Source: Bradyrhizobium diversitatis | GTDB taxonomy: Bacteria; Pseudomonadota; Alphaproteobacteria; Rhizobiales; Xanthobacteraceae | DNA: 64,000 bases | Assembly: GCF_016031635.1 (NCBI RefSeq) | Contig: NZ_JACEGD010000003.1 | Coordinates: 62,001 to 126,000 of the forward strand | Direction: 5' to 3' | Notes under the pieces: generated by a model | The model's database searches: none | Seen by the model: the letters and a program-made list of their open reading frames with translations, nothing else | What the model was told of the DNA's origin: nothing | In this document: one piece after another, positions 9,486 through 18,925 of the stretch | Layout of the letters: each line of letters opens with the position of its first letter | How positions within the stretch are numbered: position 1 is the stretch's first letter | Translations under genes and position numbers: made by a program

Positions 9486-10430
9486 ATGAAACTCAATGTC
9501 GCCGTCCAGATGGATCCCATCGCCCGCATCAACATCAAGGGCGATTCCACCTTTGCGCTGCTTCTGGAAGCGCAGAAGCGCGGCCATGGCCTGTCCTATT
9601 ACACGCCCGACAAGCTCTCGATGGTCGGCGAAGAGCTGGTCGCGCCGGTTCAGCTCCTGACCGTGCGCGACGAGCCCGGCGACCACTTCACATTGGGCGA
9701 GCCCAGGCGCGAAGCGTTGAACGGCTTTGACGTGGTGCTGCTCCGCCAGGACCCGCCGTTCGACCTCGCCTACATCACCTCGACACATTTCCTGGAGCGC
9801 ATCCATCCGAAGACGCTGGTCGTCAACGATCCCGCCTCCGTGCGCAACGCGCCGGAGAAGCTGTTCGTGATGAATTTTCCGCAGCTGATGCCGCCGACGC
9901 TGATCTCGCGCGACCTGGATGAGATCAACGCGTTTCGCGACAAGCACGGCGCCGTCGTCATGAAGCCGCTGCACGGCCATGGCGGCGCGGCGGTGTTCCG
10001 CGTGATGCCGCAGGACATGAATTTCGGCTCGCTGTTCGACATGTTCTCGGTGACGTTCAGGGAGCCCTGGGTGATCCAGCAGTTCATCCCCGAGGTGAAG
10101 CACGGCGACAAGCGCATCATCCTGGTCGACGGCGAGTTCGCCGGCGCGGTGAACCGCGTGCCGGCCGCCGACGACCTCCGCTCCAACATGGTGCGCGGCG
10201 GCGCGGCGCAGGAGACCGAGCTCACCCCGCGCGAGCGCGAGATCTGCGCCACCGTCGGCCCGGCGCTGCGCGCGCGCGGCCTCCTGTTCGTCGGCATCGA
10301 CGTCATCAACGGCAACCTCACCGAGATCAACGTCACCTCTCCGACCGGCATCCGCGCCATCTCGCGGCTCGGCGGCCCTGACGTTGCGGCGAGGATCTGG
10401 GACGTGATCGAGCAGAAGCGGAAGAAGTAA
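9486..10430 (+). CDS. gshB: Glutathione synthetase
   Basis: GshB joins gamma-glutamylcysteine and glycine with ATP to make glutathione in the cytoplasm. The 314-residue sequence shows the prokaryotic family pattern: [20 protein letters not shown] at the N-terminus, [16 protein letters not shown], the ATP-grasp segment [16 protein letters not shown], and the C-terminal [16 protein letters not shown] that binds substrate and metal. It starts 10 bp after yraN, so it is probably co-transcribed with rsmI-yraN. A dispersed palindromic repeat lies just beyond its stop. Confidence 0.97.
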   Translation: MKLNVAVQMDPIARINIKGDSTFALLLEAQKRGHGLSYYTPDKLSMVGEELVAPVQLLTVRDEPGDHFTLGEPRREALNGFDVVLLRQDPPFDLAYITSTHFLERIHPKTLVVNDPASVRNAPEKLFVMNFPQLMPPTLISRDLDEINAFRDKHGAVVMKPLHGHGGAAVFRVMPQDMNFGSLFDMFSVTFREPWVIQQFIPEVKHGDKRIILVDGEFAGAVNRVPAADDLRSNMVRGGAAQETELTPREREICATVGPALRARGLLFVGIDVINGNLTEINVTSPTGIRAISRLGGPDVAARIWDVIEQKRKK

Positions 10431-10457
10431 GACCGTCACTTCGTAACCGCTCCATCA

Positions 10458-10621
10458 CCGTCACCCCGAGGTGGCCGCTTCTTCAGCGGCCCTCGAAGGG
10501 CGACGGCCCTTCTGCAGCACCGGGGCCGTGCATCCTTCGAGGCTCCGCATGCCATGCATTCGCATCGCGTGCCTCGCACCTCCAGCGACAATGGCTTCGC
10601 CATTGCGCGGGGATGACGGAC
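10458..10621 (+). repeat. Dispersed intergenic repeat, copy 1 (3' of gshB)
   Basis: It begins CCGTCACCCCGAGGTGGCCG, includes the arm pair GGCCGCTTCTTCAGCGGCC and CCTCGAAGGGCGACGGCCC, and ends GGGGATGACGGA. A second copy with the same blocks occurs at 50670-50802 behind parB. The opening CCGTCA and closing TGACGG are complementary, so the whole unit can fold. The rest of the 474-bp gap (10622-10904) should contain the cpaB promoter, but I cannot identify it. Confidence 0.75.
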
Positions 10622-10904
10622 CGTGGGCGGTTATCGCGGATGCGACGCGGCTTCCGAGCCCACCACTAACCACCCGTTCACCATGACGCCCACGCGCCGC
10701 ATTCGATCGCGTGCGCGGTCTGCGTGAAACTACGGAGCCGCTGGCCAATCGAATAACGCCGCGTTCACCATCCGCCGAAAACCAGCATCGCGGCCGGCGA
10801 TCGCATTCGGCCTCGCAACACCCCTTATACTTTTGCTCCCTACTCATCGACGCGGGGGAACACGCCACGTGCAGTTCGAGTGCCCCGCGTAAGAGTAGAG
10901 GCGC

Positions 10905-11723
10905 ATGAACACCGCACGCATTGTCGTTCTCGTCATCGCACTGGGCGCCGGCGGCGTCGCTGCGTATCTGGCGAGCGGCTTCGACAACAATCCCGCGCCT
11001 GCCCCTCCCGTCGCCGAAAAGCTGCCGACGGTCGAGGTGCTCGTCGCGAAGAACGATATCCAGCTCGGCCAGGCCGTAAAGCCAGATGATATGCAATGGC
11101 AAGCCTGGCCGGCCGCGACGGCGAGCAGCGCCTTCATCCGCCGCGACGGCAGGCCCGACGCGCAGACCCAGATCGCCGGCTCGATCGCACGCGTGCCGTT
11201 GATGCAGGGCGAGCCGATCCGCGAGCAGAAGCTGGTCAAGGCCGAAGGCTCCGGCTTCATGGCCGCGATCCTGCCGTCCGGGATGCGCGCCGTCTCCACC
11301 GAGATTTCAGCCGAAACGGGCGCCGGCGGCTTCATCCTTCCGAACGACCGCGTCGACATCATCCTGACCCGCCGCCTGAAGAATCCCGACGGCAACAGCG
11401 ATGGCCCGACCGGCGGCAACGACCTCATCTTGTCCGAGGTCATTCTCGCCAACATCCGCGTGCTCGCGATCGACCAGGCGCCGAAGGAAAAGGACGGCCA
11501 GAACGCCGTGCTCGGCAAGACCGTCACGCTCGAGCTCAGGCCCGACCAGGTCGCAACGCTCTCGGCCGCACGCCAGGGCGGCACGTTGACGCTCGCGCTG
11601 CGCAGCATCGTCGATGCCAACGCATTCGAGGGCACGCCCGAGGACCAGGCGGTCAAACGCCCGGGCGGCGTGAACGTGATCCGTTACGGCGTGCAGGCAC
11701 GACAACTGACGTCACAGAAGTGA
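10905..11723 (+). CDS. cpaB: Flp pilus assembly protein CpaB (RcpC)
   Basis: CpaB/RcpC is a periplasmic, membrane-anchored component of the Tad (tight adherence) pilus machine that associates with the secretin. The 272 residues begin with one membrane anchor (RIVVLVIALGAGGVAAYLAS). An SAF domain follows (PTVEVLVAKNDIQLGQAVKP, residues about 43-62), then the RcpC domain with GFILPNDRVDIILTRR. The gene heads a four-gene run with cpaC, cpaD and cpaE. Confidence 0.94.
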   Translation: MNTARIVVLVIALGAGGVAAYLASGFDNNPAPAPPVAEKLPTVEVLVAKNDIQLGQAVKPDDMQWQAWPAATASSAFIRRDGRPDAQTQIAGSIARVPLMQGEPIREQKLVKAEGSGFMAAILPSGMRAVSTEISAETGAGGFILPNDRVDIILTRRLKNPDGNSDGPTGGNDLILSEVILANIRVLAIDQAPKEKDGQNAVLGKTVTLELRPDQVATLSAARQGGTLTLALRSIVDANAFEGTPEDQAVKRPGGVNVIRYGVQARQLTSQK

Positions 11724-11733
11724 TGGGGATAGC

Positions 11734-13251
11734 ATGAGTTACGGGGGCGATCGGACGGGCCTGCGCATTCGGGGGAAGCGCGCGCGCTCGTTCCTGGCGG
11801 GGACGATGTTGATGCTGGGGCTGCTCGCAGCCTCCGACGCCGTCAGCGCCGCGGATGCGCCGGTCGGCGACCAGGCGCCGATGCAAGCGCCCGACCTCGG
11901 CGTGTCGCCGGTCTCGACGGTCGCAGCGGCGAGGACGCGATTTCTCTCGCTTGGTGTGGGCAAATCCGTCGTCATCGACCTGCCGCGCGAGGTCAAGGAC
12001 GTGCTCGTGGCCGACCCCAAGATCGCCAACGCGGTGATCCGCTCGGCGCAGCGCGCCTATATCATCGGCGGCCAGGTCGGCCAGACCAACGTCGTGTTCT
12101 TCACCGCCGACGGCCAACAGGTCGCCTCCTACGACATCGCCGTGAAGCGCGATCTCAACGGCATGCGCGCGGCGCTGCGCCAGTCCTTGCCGGGCGTACA
12201 GGTCGAAGGCGTCGGCGACAGCGTGATGCTGACCGGCTCGGTGTCGAGCCCGGTCGAGGCCCAGCAGGCCGGCGACGTCGCCGCAAAGCTCGTCGGCGGC
12301 GCCGAGAAGGTCGTCAACAACATCGTCGTGCGCGGCCGCGACCAGGTGATGCTCAAGGTCGTCGTCGGCGAAGTGCGCCGCGACATCGTCAAGCAGCTCG
12401 GCGTCGATCTCAGCGCCAGCCTGAATGCCGGCACCGCGGTGGTGAACTTCAACAACTCCAACCCGTTCTCGATCTCCGGCGGCCCGCTCGTCAGCAGCAA
12501 CGGGCTCGGTGTCACCGGGCTCGCAAAAGGCGTGGCCACGGTCAATGCCACGATGCGCGCGATGGAAAGCGCCGGCGTGATGCGGACCCTGGCCGAGCCG
12601 AGCCTGACGGCGATCTCCGGCGAGTCCGCCACCTTCATTGCCGGCGGCGAATTCCCGATCCCTGCGGGCTATTCCTGCGATCCGGTCACCCATGTCTGTA
12701 CCACCCAGATCACCTACAAGAAGTTCGGCATCTCCCTGAACTTCACGCCGGTCGTGCTCAGCGAGGGACGTATCAGCCTGCGCGTGATGACCGAAGTCTC
12801 GGAGCTGTCGAGTCAGAACGCCATCTCCGTGACGCAAGCAGTGTCCGCGGGCCAGACCAGCTCGATCACCATCCCGTCGATCCAGACCCGCCGCGCCGAG
12901 ACCACGCTGGAAATTCCCTCGGGCGGCTCGATGGCGATGGCCGGCCTGATCCAGCAGCAGACCAAGCAGGCGATCAACGGCCTGCCCGGCGTCGACCAGC
13001 TGCCGATCATCGGCGCGCTGTTCCGCAGCCAGGACTTCGTCAACAACGAGACCGAGCTGATGGTGATCGTGACGCCCTATGTGGTCCGCGCGGTCGCCCA
13101 GAAGGAATTGTCGCGGCCCGACGACGGCTTCGCGCCGGCCTCGGATGCGCAGACGGCGCTGCTCGGCCGCATGAACCGCCTCTATGGCATCGCGCGCCGC
13201 GTCGATCCGATCAGCGGCACGCCGGGTGATTTCGGCTTCATCATCGACTGA
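11734..13251 (+). CDS. cpaC: Type II/IV secretin CpaC (Tad pilus outer-membrane channel)
   Basis: CpaC forms the outer-membrane ring through which the Flp pilus passes. The 505-residue protein has a signal peptide within residues 1-40, a pilus N-domain (SVVIDLPREVKDVLVADPKI, about 76-95), a BON-like segment near 150-210 and a secretin domain (about 250-465). The secretin domain contains LAEPSLTAISGESATFIAGG and VPITP-like LMVIVTPYVVRAV. It starts 10 bp after cpaB. Confidence 0.95.
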   Translation: MSYGGDRTGLRIRGKRARSFLAGTMLMLGLLAASDAVSAADAPVGDQAPMQAPDLGVSPVSTVAAARTRFLSLGVGKSVVIDLPREVKDVLVADPKIANAVIRSAQRAYIIGGQVGQTNVVFFTADGQQVASYDIAVKRDLNGMRAALRQSLPGVQVEGVGDSVMLTGSVSSPVEAQQAGDVAAKLVGGAEKVVNNIVVRGRDQVMLKVVVGEVRRDIVKQLGVDLSASLNAGTAVVNFNNSNPFSISGGPLVSSNGLGVTGLAKGVATVNATMRAMESAGVMRTLAEPSLTAISGESATFIAGGEFPIPAGYSCDPVTHVCTTQITYKKFGISLNFTPVVLSEGRISLRVMTEVSELSSQNAISVTQAVSAGQTSSITIPSIQTRRAETTLEIPSGGSMAMAGLIQQQTKQAINGLPGVDQLPIIGALFRSQDFVNNETELMVIVTPYVVRAVAQKELSRPDDGFAPASDAQTALLGRMNRLYGIARRVDPISGTPGDFGFIID

Positions 13252-13307
13252 GACGAACGCGCGGCGTGGGGACCGGTGCAGGAATTGGGGCAGGAGGGGA
13301 TGAGGCG

Positions 13308-14039
13308 ATGACGAAGACGACAGCCGATCGACGTCGCAATCTGGGCGTGGTGCTGGCACTGGCGGGGATCTCCGTCATGCTCGGCGCCTGCAACACCACC
13401 GAGATCGTCACCCAGACGGTGCCGACCGACTATCGCCAGCGCCACCCGATCGCGGTGCAGGAAGGCAAGAAGTCGATTGTGATTTTCGTCGGCAAGGCAC
13501 GAGGCGGCCTCTCGGCCGCACAGCATTCGGATGTCGCGGGCATCGCGCGGGACTGGGCGCGCGAAGGCACCGGCTCCGTCGTCGTCGACGTGCCCGTCGA
13601 CAGCGCCAATTCGCGCGCGGCTGCTGCGACCTACCAGGAAATCCGCTCCGTGCTGGCGTCGGGCGGCGTGCCGTCGCGTGCCATCGTCCAGCATCCCTAC
13701 CGCCCCGAGGATCCCGGGCTGCTGCCCACCATCCGCCTGAGTTATTCGAAGATCGCGGCCGTCGCCGGACCCTGCGGGCTGTGGCCGGAAGACGTCGGCC
13801 CCTCCATCCTCGACCCCGGCTACAACGAGAACCGGCCCTATTTCAATCTGGGCTGCGCCACCCAGCGCAATCTCGCGGCCATGGTCGACAACCCGGCCGA
13901 TCTCGAGCAGCCGCGCGCCGAGACGCCCGCCTATACCGCACGGCGCAACATCGCGTTCGAACGCTATCGCAAGGGCACGACGACCGCGACCGCCTATCCC
14001 GAATCCGACAAGGCCAAACTCAGCGACACCGGCAGATGA
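13308..14039 (+). CDS. cpaD: Pilus assembly lipoprotein CpaD
   Basis: CpaD is the small outer-membrane lipoprotein of the Tad pilus secretin complex. The 243-residue sequence has a lipobox at VMLGAC (Cys near residue 28) and then the family regions YRQRHPIAVQEG, CGLWPEDVGP and NLGCATQRNLAAMVDNPADL. The ATG at 13308 follows a CAGGAGGGGA ribosome-binding site; an upstream GTG at 13266 is less likely. Its stop overlaps the cpaE start as ATGA, pointing to coupled translation. Confidence 0.94.
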   Translation: MTKTTADRRRNLGVVLALAGISVMLGACNTTEIVTQTVPTDYRQRHPIAVQEGKKSIVIFVGKARGGLSAAQHSDVAGIARDWAREGTGSVVVDVPVDSANSRAAAATYQEIRSVLASGGVPSRAIVQHPYRPEDPGLLPTIRLSYSKIAAVAGPCGLWPEDVGPSILDPGYNENRPYFNLGCATQRNLAAMVDNPADLEQPRAETPAYTARRNIAFERYRKGTTTATAYPESDKAKLSDTGR

Positions 14040-15325
14040 CAAGCTTCGACGACGAAGAAGCGGACGATCCGCGGCACCCCGAGGAACACATTGCACCGGT
14101 TCCTCGCATTTCCGTGCAAGCCTTTTGCGAGACCGAGCAGACGCTCAAGGCGGTGACCGCGGCGGGCGAGGACCGCCGGCTCGCCAAGGCCCACCTCACC
14201 GCCAAGGACGGCGGCCTCGCCGCGGCGATCGAGGTCTATGAATCGATGCCGACGCCGAACGTGATCGTCATCGAGTCCGACGGCACGCGCGACATCCTCG
14301 AGGGCCTGGACGACCTCGCCGGCGTCTGCGATCCCGGCACCCGCGTGGTCGTGATCGGCAACCCCAACGACACCGCGCCCTATCGCGAGCTGGTGCGCCG
14401 CGGCGTCAACGACTACGTGGTCGGCCCGGTCGAGACACTCGACGTCGTTCGCTCGATCTGCAGCCTGTTCTCGGCTTCCGAGGCCATCATCACCGGCCGC
14501 GTCATCGCCGTGGTCGGCGCCAAGGGCGGCGTCGGTGCGTCCACCGTCGCGCACAATGTGGCCTGGACCATCGCCCGGGACCTCGCGCTCGATTCCGTCG
14601 TGATCGATCTCGACCTCGCCTTCGGCACGGCGAGCCTCGACTACAACCAGGATCCGGTGCAGGGCATCGCCAATGCGGTGCTGTCGCAGGACCGGCCGGA
14701 CACGGCGCTGATGGAACGCCTGCTCGCCAAATGCACCGATCGCCTCAGCCTGCTGGCGGCACCGGCTGCGCTCGACCGCGTCTATGATTTCGGTACCGAA
14801 GCCTTCGATGCGGTGTTCGACACGCTGCGCATGACCACGCCCTGCATCGTGCTCGACGTTCCCCATCAATGGTCCGGCTGGACGCGGCGCGCGCTGGTCA
14901 ACGCCGACGACATCGTGATCGTGGCCGAGCCCGATCTCGCGAACCTGCGCAACACCAAGAACATGCTGACCGTGCTGAAGGCGGCACGCCCCAATGATCG
15001 CCCGCCGCTGTACTGCCTCAACCAGGTCGGCATGCACAAGCGCGCGGAGATCGAGGTCAAGGCCTTCGCCAAGACCATGGAGAGTCAGCCGATCGCGGTG
15101 ATCCCGTTCGATTCGAAGCTGTTCTCGACCGCTGCCAATAACGGCCAGATGATCGCCGAGGTCGCCAAGACCCACCGCACCACCCTTCTGTTCCAGAACA
15201 TGGCGAACCGCCTCGCCGGCCGCGGCGAGGTGAAGAAGCCGAAGCGCTCGCTGCTCGAGCCGCTCCTGAAGAAGCTGAAGGGCCGGTCGGGGCGCGCGTC
15301 GGCCCCGCATCGCAAGGCGTCGTAA
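14036..15325 (+). CDS. cpaE: Pilus assembly protein CpaE (receiver-like/MinD-like ATPase)
   Basis: CpaE is a ParA/MinD-superfamily ATPase that positions the Tad pilus machine at the pole. The 429 residues contain an N-terminal receiver-like fold (about 25-145) and then an ATPase with the deviant Walker A VVGAKGGVGASTVAHNVAW at about 158-176. In that motif the usual GKT is replaced by GAS, as is common in CpaE. The start ATG overlaps the cpaD stop by four bases. A strong terminator follows, and no cpaF lies downstream, unlike the usual cpaE-cpaF order. Confidence 0.93.
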   Translation: MTSFDDEEADDPRHPEEHIAPVPRISVQAFCETEQTLKAVTAAGEDRRLAKAHLTAKDGGLAAAIEVYESMPTPNVIVIESDGTRDILEGLDDLAGVCDPGTRVVVIGNPNDTAPYRELVRRGVNDYVVGPVETLDVVRSICSLFSASEAIITGRVIAVVGAKGGVGASTVAHNVAWTIARDLALDSVVIDLDLAFGTASLDYNQDPVQGIANAVLSQDRPDTALMERLLAKCTDRLSLLAAPAALDRVYDFGTEAFDAVFDTLRMTTPCIVLDVPHQWSGWTRRALVNADDIVIVAEPDLANLRNTKNMLTVLKAARPNDRPPLYCLNQVGMHKRAEIEVKAFAKTMESQPIAVIPFDSKLFSTAANNGQMIAEVAKTHRTTLLFQNMANRLAGRGEVKKPKRSLLEPLLKKLKGRSGRASAPHRKAS

Positions 15326-15352
15326 AGAACGGGAATCGCAAAGATCGGAAGA

Positions 15353-15376
15353 GGGCGGACTATTTGTCCGCCCTTT
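15353..15376 (+). terminator. Intrinsic terminator of the cpaBCDE operon
   Basis: GGGCGGAC (15353-15360) and GTCCGCCC (15366-15373) form an 8-bp perfect stem around TATTT, followed by TTT. It also contains the stop codon of the convergent TPR gene, so the same palindrome probably serves both strands. Confidence 0.75.
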
Positions 15377-16130
15377 GCTGTTTCTTCGCCAGCAACTGGC
15401 GCAACGCCGTGACCTTGGCCGCCGCCTGATCGGGCGGCAGATCGGCCTTCACGAGTATTTCGGCTTCGGCCTCGCGGCCCTGCAATCCCAGCACGAGCGC
15501 GAGATTGGCACGAACCCGCGGATCGTTCTGATTGCGCTGATAGGCGCGGCCGAGCACCTGTTCGGCCTTCGGCAGATTGTTTTGCAGCACATAGGACAGG
15601 CCGAGATTGGACAGCACGGTCGGCTCGTTCGGCACGATCTTCAACGCCGCGGCGTAATATTGCTGCGCCTCCTCGTTGCGGCCGAGCTGATCGAGCGCCG
15701 CGCCCTGCGCCGACAAGATGCGCCAGTCCGGATCCTCAGGCGTATGCGCACGGCTGAGAACGTCGAAGGCCTGCTGGAAATTGCCGCTATCGGCGAGCGC
15801 GCGGCCATAGCCGGCGAGCAGCGCCTTGTTGCTGGGATGGCCGAGCACGGCCTGCTCCAGCACCGCGACCGCCTGCGCGCGCTGGCCGGTCTCGCGCAGC
15901 GCCTTGCCGTAGGCGAGCGCAACGGAGGGATCGCCGGGCCTGGCGCGATAGCGCTCGCGCAATGCGTCCATGTCCGGCCGGGCGTCGGCCTTGCCGGCTG
16001 TTTCCGGTTTGCCACCGAGCGCGCCGGTGACGTCCTCGAGGCCCGTCGTCTGACAGCCGCCGAGGCCGAGCACCAGGATTGCGGGAAGCAGGAATCTCGC
16101 CGGAGGGGCGAGGGACGGACGCTTGGACAT
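15360..16130 (-). CDS. TPR lipoprotein, TadD-like pilus assembly protein
   Basis: The 256-residue product has a lipoprotein signal ending LVLGLGGC (Cys near residue 26) and then several tetratricopeptide repeats (about 70-240). Examples are DPSVALAYGKALRETGQ, NKALLAGYGRALADSGN and PTVLSNLGLSYVLQNN. TadD, the TPR lipoprotein of Flp pilus machines, has this architecture, and its position facing cpaBCDE supports the call. The ATG at 16130 was preferred to TTG at 16148. TPR proteins are hard to separate by sequence alone, so the role is inferred from context. Confidence 0.85.
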   Translation of the reverse strand: MSKRPSLAPPARFLLPAILVLGLGGCQTTGLEDVTGALGGKPETAGKADARPDMDALRERYRARPGDPSVALAYGKALRETGQRAQAVAVLEQAVLGHPSNKALLAGYGRALADSGNFQQAFDVLSRAHTPEDPDWRILSAQGAALDQLGRNEEAQQYYAAALKIVPNEPTVLSNLGLSYVLQNNLPKAEQVLGRAYQRNQNDPRVRANLALVLGLQGREAEAEILVKADLPPDQAAAKVTALRQLLAKKQQRADK

Positions 16131-16208
16131 ACTCTGATCACTCGGCAACTGATCAGAGATGCTGACCCATTAACGCTAAAGTCCCGTTAAGGAGGCGGCC
16201 CCTGCGGC

Positions 16209-16454
16209 CTAGTCCACGAATTCAGCGCCGAACTCGCAGCCGATGCGCCAGCGCAGGCGGCATTGGCGGGAATAGTCGGGCGCGAAGATGATGGTGAATT
16301 GCGGCGGCACTTCCAGGAATTCCGCCACCACTTTCACACCCCCATCCGAAATATCCGTGATCGTGCAATCCCGCGGCAGCGAGCCCGCGCCAAAATGAAT
16401 CTTGGCGAGCCGGCTGCACACCCGACGTTCGCTTCTCCGGCGATTTGCAAGCAT
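16209..16454 (-). CDS. Stand-alone PilZ-domain protein
   Basis: This 81-residue protein consists of little more than a PilZ domain, the cyclic-di-GMP receptor fold. The ligand motifs are present: the arginine cluster RRRSERR at residues 5-11 and D34-I-S36-D-G-G39, matching (D/N)xSxxG. It has no signal peptide or membrane segment. It lies 78 bp upstream of the TadD-like gene on the same strand, next to the pilus operon. Control of pilus or surface behaviour by c-di-GMP is therefore plausible, but this is inference. Confidence 0.85.
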   Translation of the reverse strand: MLANRRRSERRVCSRLAKIHFGAGSLPRDCTITDISDGGVKVVAEFLEVPPQFTIIFAPDYSRQCRLRWRIGCEFGAEFVD

Positions 16455-16683
16455 TTGAACTGTTCACCCGTTAGATCACGGCCCATCCCGCAGGCCCAGG
16501 AGTAACGGACATTCGTTGGAATGTGCTGAGGACAGAAGGGAGCATTCGAGACGTAGTCTTCGCGTCACGTTTACGTCTCGTTAGGGCCTGCGCAGGCGTC
16601 GGAGAGCGTTCCCGTATTGTTCTTGCGAAAGCGGCCGCCCTCTGCTACCCCTAATTGCACGAAAGGGGCAGGCTGGTTTGAGC

Positions 16684-18222
16684 ATGGTTCAGCGGGTTTC
16701 TACCGTCGCCTTTGAGGGGATCGAGGCCCGTGCGGTCGACGTGCAGGTGCAGGTCGCCCCTGGGCTGCCGGCCTTCGCCATCGTCGGGCTTCCGGACAAG
16801 GCGGTGTCGGAGGCGCGCGAGCGGGTGCGCTCGGCGCTGATCGCCTCGGGGCTGGCGCTGCCGGCGCGGCGGATCATCGTCAATCTGGCACCGGCCGACC
16901 TGCCGAAGGAAGGCAGCCATTACGACCTGCCGATCGCGCTCGGGCTGATGGCGGCGATCGGCGCGATCCCGCCGGATGCACTGACCGGCTTCACCGTTCT
17001 CGGCGAGCTCGGCCTCGACGGCTCGATCGCACCGGTGGCCGGTGTCTTGCCCGCCGCGATCGGCGCCAATGCGCGCGAGGAAGGCTTGATCTGCCCGGCG
17101 GCCTGCGGCTCCGAGGCGGCCTGGGCGAGCCCGGACATCCAGATCATCGCGGCGAGTTCGCTGATCCAGATCGCCAACCATTTCAAGGGCACCCAGGTGC
17201 TGTCGCGGCCCTCGCCAAAGGTGCACGAGGCCCCCGCCTCCACGCTCGACCTGCGCGACATCAAGGGCCAGGAAAGCGCCAAGCGCGCGCTGGAGATCGC
17301 GGCCGCCGGCGGGCATCACCTGCTGATGATCGGCGCGCCCGGCGCCGGCAAATCGATGCTGGCGGCGCGTCTGCCCTCGATCCTGCCGCCGCTGTCGCCG
17401 GGCGAGCTGCTCGAGGTCTCGATGATCGCCTCCGTCGCCGGCGAGATCGAAGGCGGCGCGCTGACGGCGCGGCGGCCGTTCCGCGCGCCGCATCATTCCG
17501 CCAGCATGGCCGCGCTCACCGGCGGCGGCATGCGCGCCAAGCCCGGCGAGATCTCGCTGGCGCATCAGGGCGTGCTGTTCCTCGACGAGCTGCCGGAGTT
17601 CGATCCGCGCGTGCTGGATTCGCTGCGCCAGCCGCTGGAGAACGGCGAGGTCGCGGTATCGCGCGCCAATCACCGCGTCACCTACCCTGCCCGCTTCATG
17701 CTGGTCGCAGCGATGAATCCCTGCCGCTGCGGCAATGCGTTCGAGCCCGGCTATGCCTGCAAGCGCGGCCGCATCGACCGCTGCACTGGCGACTACCAGG
17801 CGCGCATCTCCGGTCCCCTCATGGACCGCATCGATCTGCGCATCGAGGTGCCGGCCGTGACCGCGGCGGACCTGATCCTGCCGCCGCCGGCGGAAGGCTC
17901 CGCCGAGGTCGCCGCACGCGTGGCGGCGGCGCGCGACATCCAGCTCGCACGCTATGCGGATGCCGGCCTGCCCAAGATCCGCACCAATGCCGAGGCGCCC
18001 GCCTCGGTGCTGGAGGAGATCGCAAAGCCGGATGCACAAGGCGCCAAGCTGCTGCGCGATGCCGCCGAGACCATGCGGCTGTCGGCGCGCGGCTATCACC
18101 GCGTGCTGCGGGTGGCGCGCACGCTTGCCGACCTCGATCATGCGGACAAGATCGGCCGGCTGCATCTGGCCGAAGCGCTGTCCTACCGCGCACTCGCGGA
18201 GGATGTGCGCCAGATGGCGTGA
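16684..18222 (+). CDS. comM: YifB/ComM-type Mg-chelatase-like AAA+ ATPase
   Basis: ComM is a hexameric helicase that promotes branch migration during natural transformation; in many bacteria it is simply annotated YifB. The 512-residue protein has an N-terminal Lon-protease-like ChlI domain (about 1-170) and an AAA+ module with Walker A GAPGAGKSMLAARLPSIL at about 217. FLDELPEF (Walker B) follows, then a zinc-type region with NPCRCGN and CKRGRIDRC, and a C-terminal lid domain. A TTG at 16678 is an alternative start. It is complete and monocistronic. Confidence 0.93.
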   Translation: MVQRVSTVAFEGIEARAVDVQVQVAPGLPAFAIVGLPDKAVSEARERVRSALIASGLALPARRIIVNLAPADLPKEGSHYDLPIALGLMAAIGAIPPDALTGFTVLGELGLDGSIAPVAGVLPAAIGANAREEGLICPAACGSEAAWASPDIQIIAASSLIQIANHFKGTQVLSRPSPKVHEAPASTLDLRDIKGQESAKRALEIAAAGGHHLLMIGAPGAGKSMLAARLPSILPPLSPGELLEVSMIASVAGEIEGGALTARRPFRAPHHSASMAALTGGGMRAKPGEISLAHQGVLFLDELPEFDPRVLDSLRQPLENGEVAVSRANHRVTYPARFMLVAAMNPCRCGNAFEPGYACKRGRIDRCTGDYQARISGPLMDRIDLRIEVPAVTAADLILPPPAEGSAEVAARVAAARDIQLARYADAGLPKIRTNAEAPASVLEEIAKPDAQGAKLLRDAAETMRLSARGYHRVLRVARTLADLDHADKIGRLHLAEALSYRALAEDVRQMA

Positions 18223-18332
18223 GCGCATCGCGCATCAACCCGGCGGTAACGATTTTCCTTTACGCTCTGCAAACCATAAGGCCCGCGCGTTTCGTATCGA
18301 GAGTTCCTGACGGGCCCGGCGAGTAGAGTGTC

Positions 18333-18800
18333 ATGTTGCGTTTCAAGATCCTGGCCTCGGTTGTTCCCCTGCTGGCGGCTGCGGTGTTCGCCCGTGCCGA
18401 GATCGGATCGGTCTCGCATCCCTGCATCGCGCTCAGCGACACCACGGTCGAGCTCACATCCCTGTTCTGGACCGCCAATGTGCATGTCGCCTTCACCGAC
18501 GATCCCGCGAAGGCCACGGTGCGGGTCCAGATCACCGATGACGCGGACGCCGCGGACTTCACCGTGGTGGACGACGGCCTCGGCTCCGAGCCGGACTCCT
18601 GCGAGCTCACCCCCTCGACACGGCTGATCTCGATTGCCGCACAGCCCGTCGACGGCGGGCCGGTGGTCTATCTCTCCAGCGAAGGACCGGCGGATTACCG
18701 TATCTATGTGCGCTCGAAGACCTTCTCGCAGCGCGAGGCGGCGGCGCTGATCGTCGGCGCCCGCGGCGGCCACCGCCAGCTCCAGGCCGCCTCGCTCTGA
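18333..18800 (+). CDS. Uncharacterised exported protein
   Basis: The 155-residue product begins MLRFKILASVVPLLAAAVFARAE, a Sec signal peptide with AxA cleavage around residue 22. The mature protein is acidic and beta-rich in appearance, with two cysteines (SHPCIAL and PDSCELT) that could form a disulfide. I do not recognise a domain. It lies between comM and a hybrid histidine kinase on the same strand, 125 bp before the kinase. It could supply a periplasmic signal to that kinase, but nothing in the sequence proves this. Confidence 0.75.
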   Translation: MLRFKILASVVPLLAAAVFARAEIGSVSHPCIALSDTTVELTSLFWTANVHVAFTDDPAKATVRVQITDDADAADFTVVDDGLGSEPDSCELTPSTRLISIAAQPVDGGPVVYLSSEGPADYRIYVRSKTFSQREAAALIVGARGGHRQLQAASL

Positions 18801-18925
18801 GCCGTTAACATCCCGTCAACCCTGTCGGAAGGCGGGGCCCAGGCCGCAAACTGTTCGCAAGGTCGGCGCGACATCTTGGCAGCCGGCGATCACAGGTTTC
18901 GAGCAAGAGAGTCGGGTCGGTGGCG

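Noticed and set aside
11653..13359. A 568-codon minus-strand open frame
   Set aside because: It is antisense to cpaC and shows no domain; cpaC on the plus strand has signal peptide, N-domain and secretin motifs.
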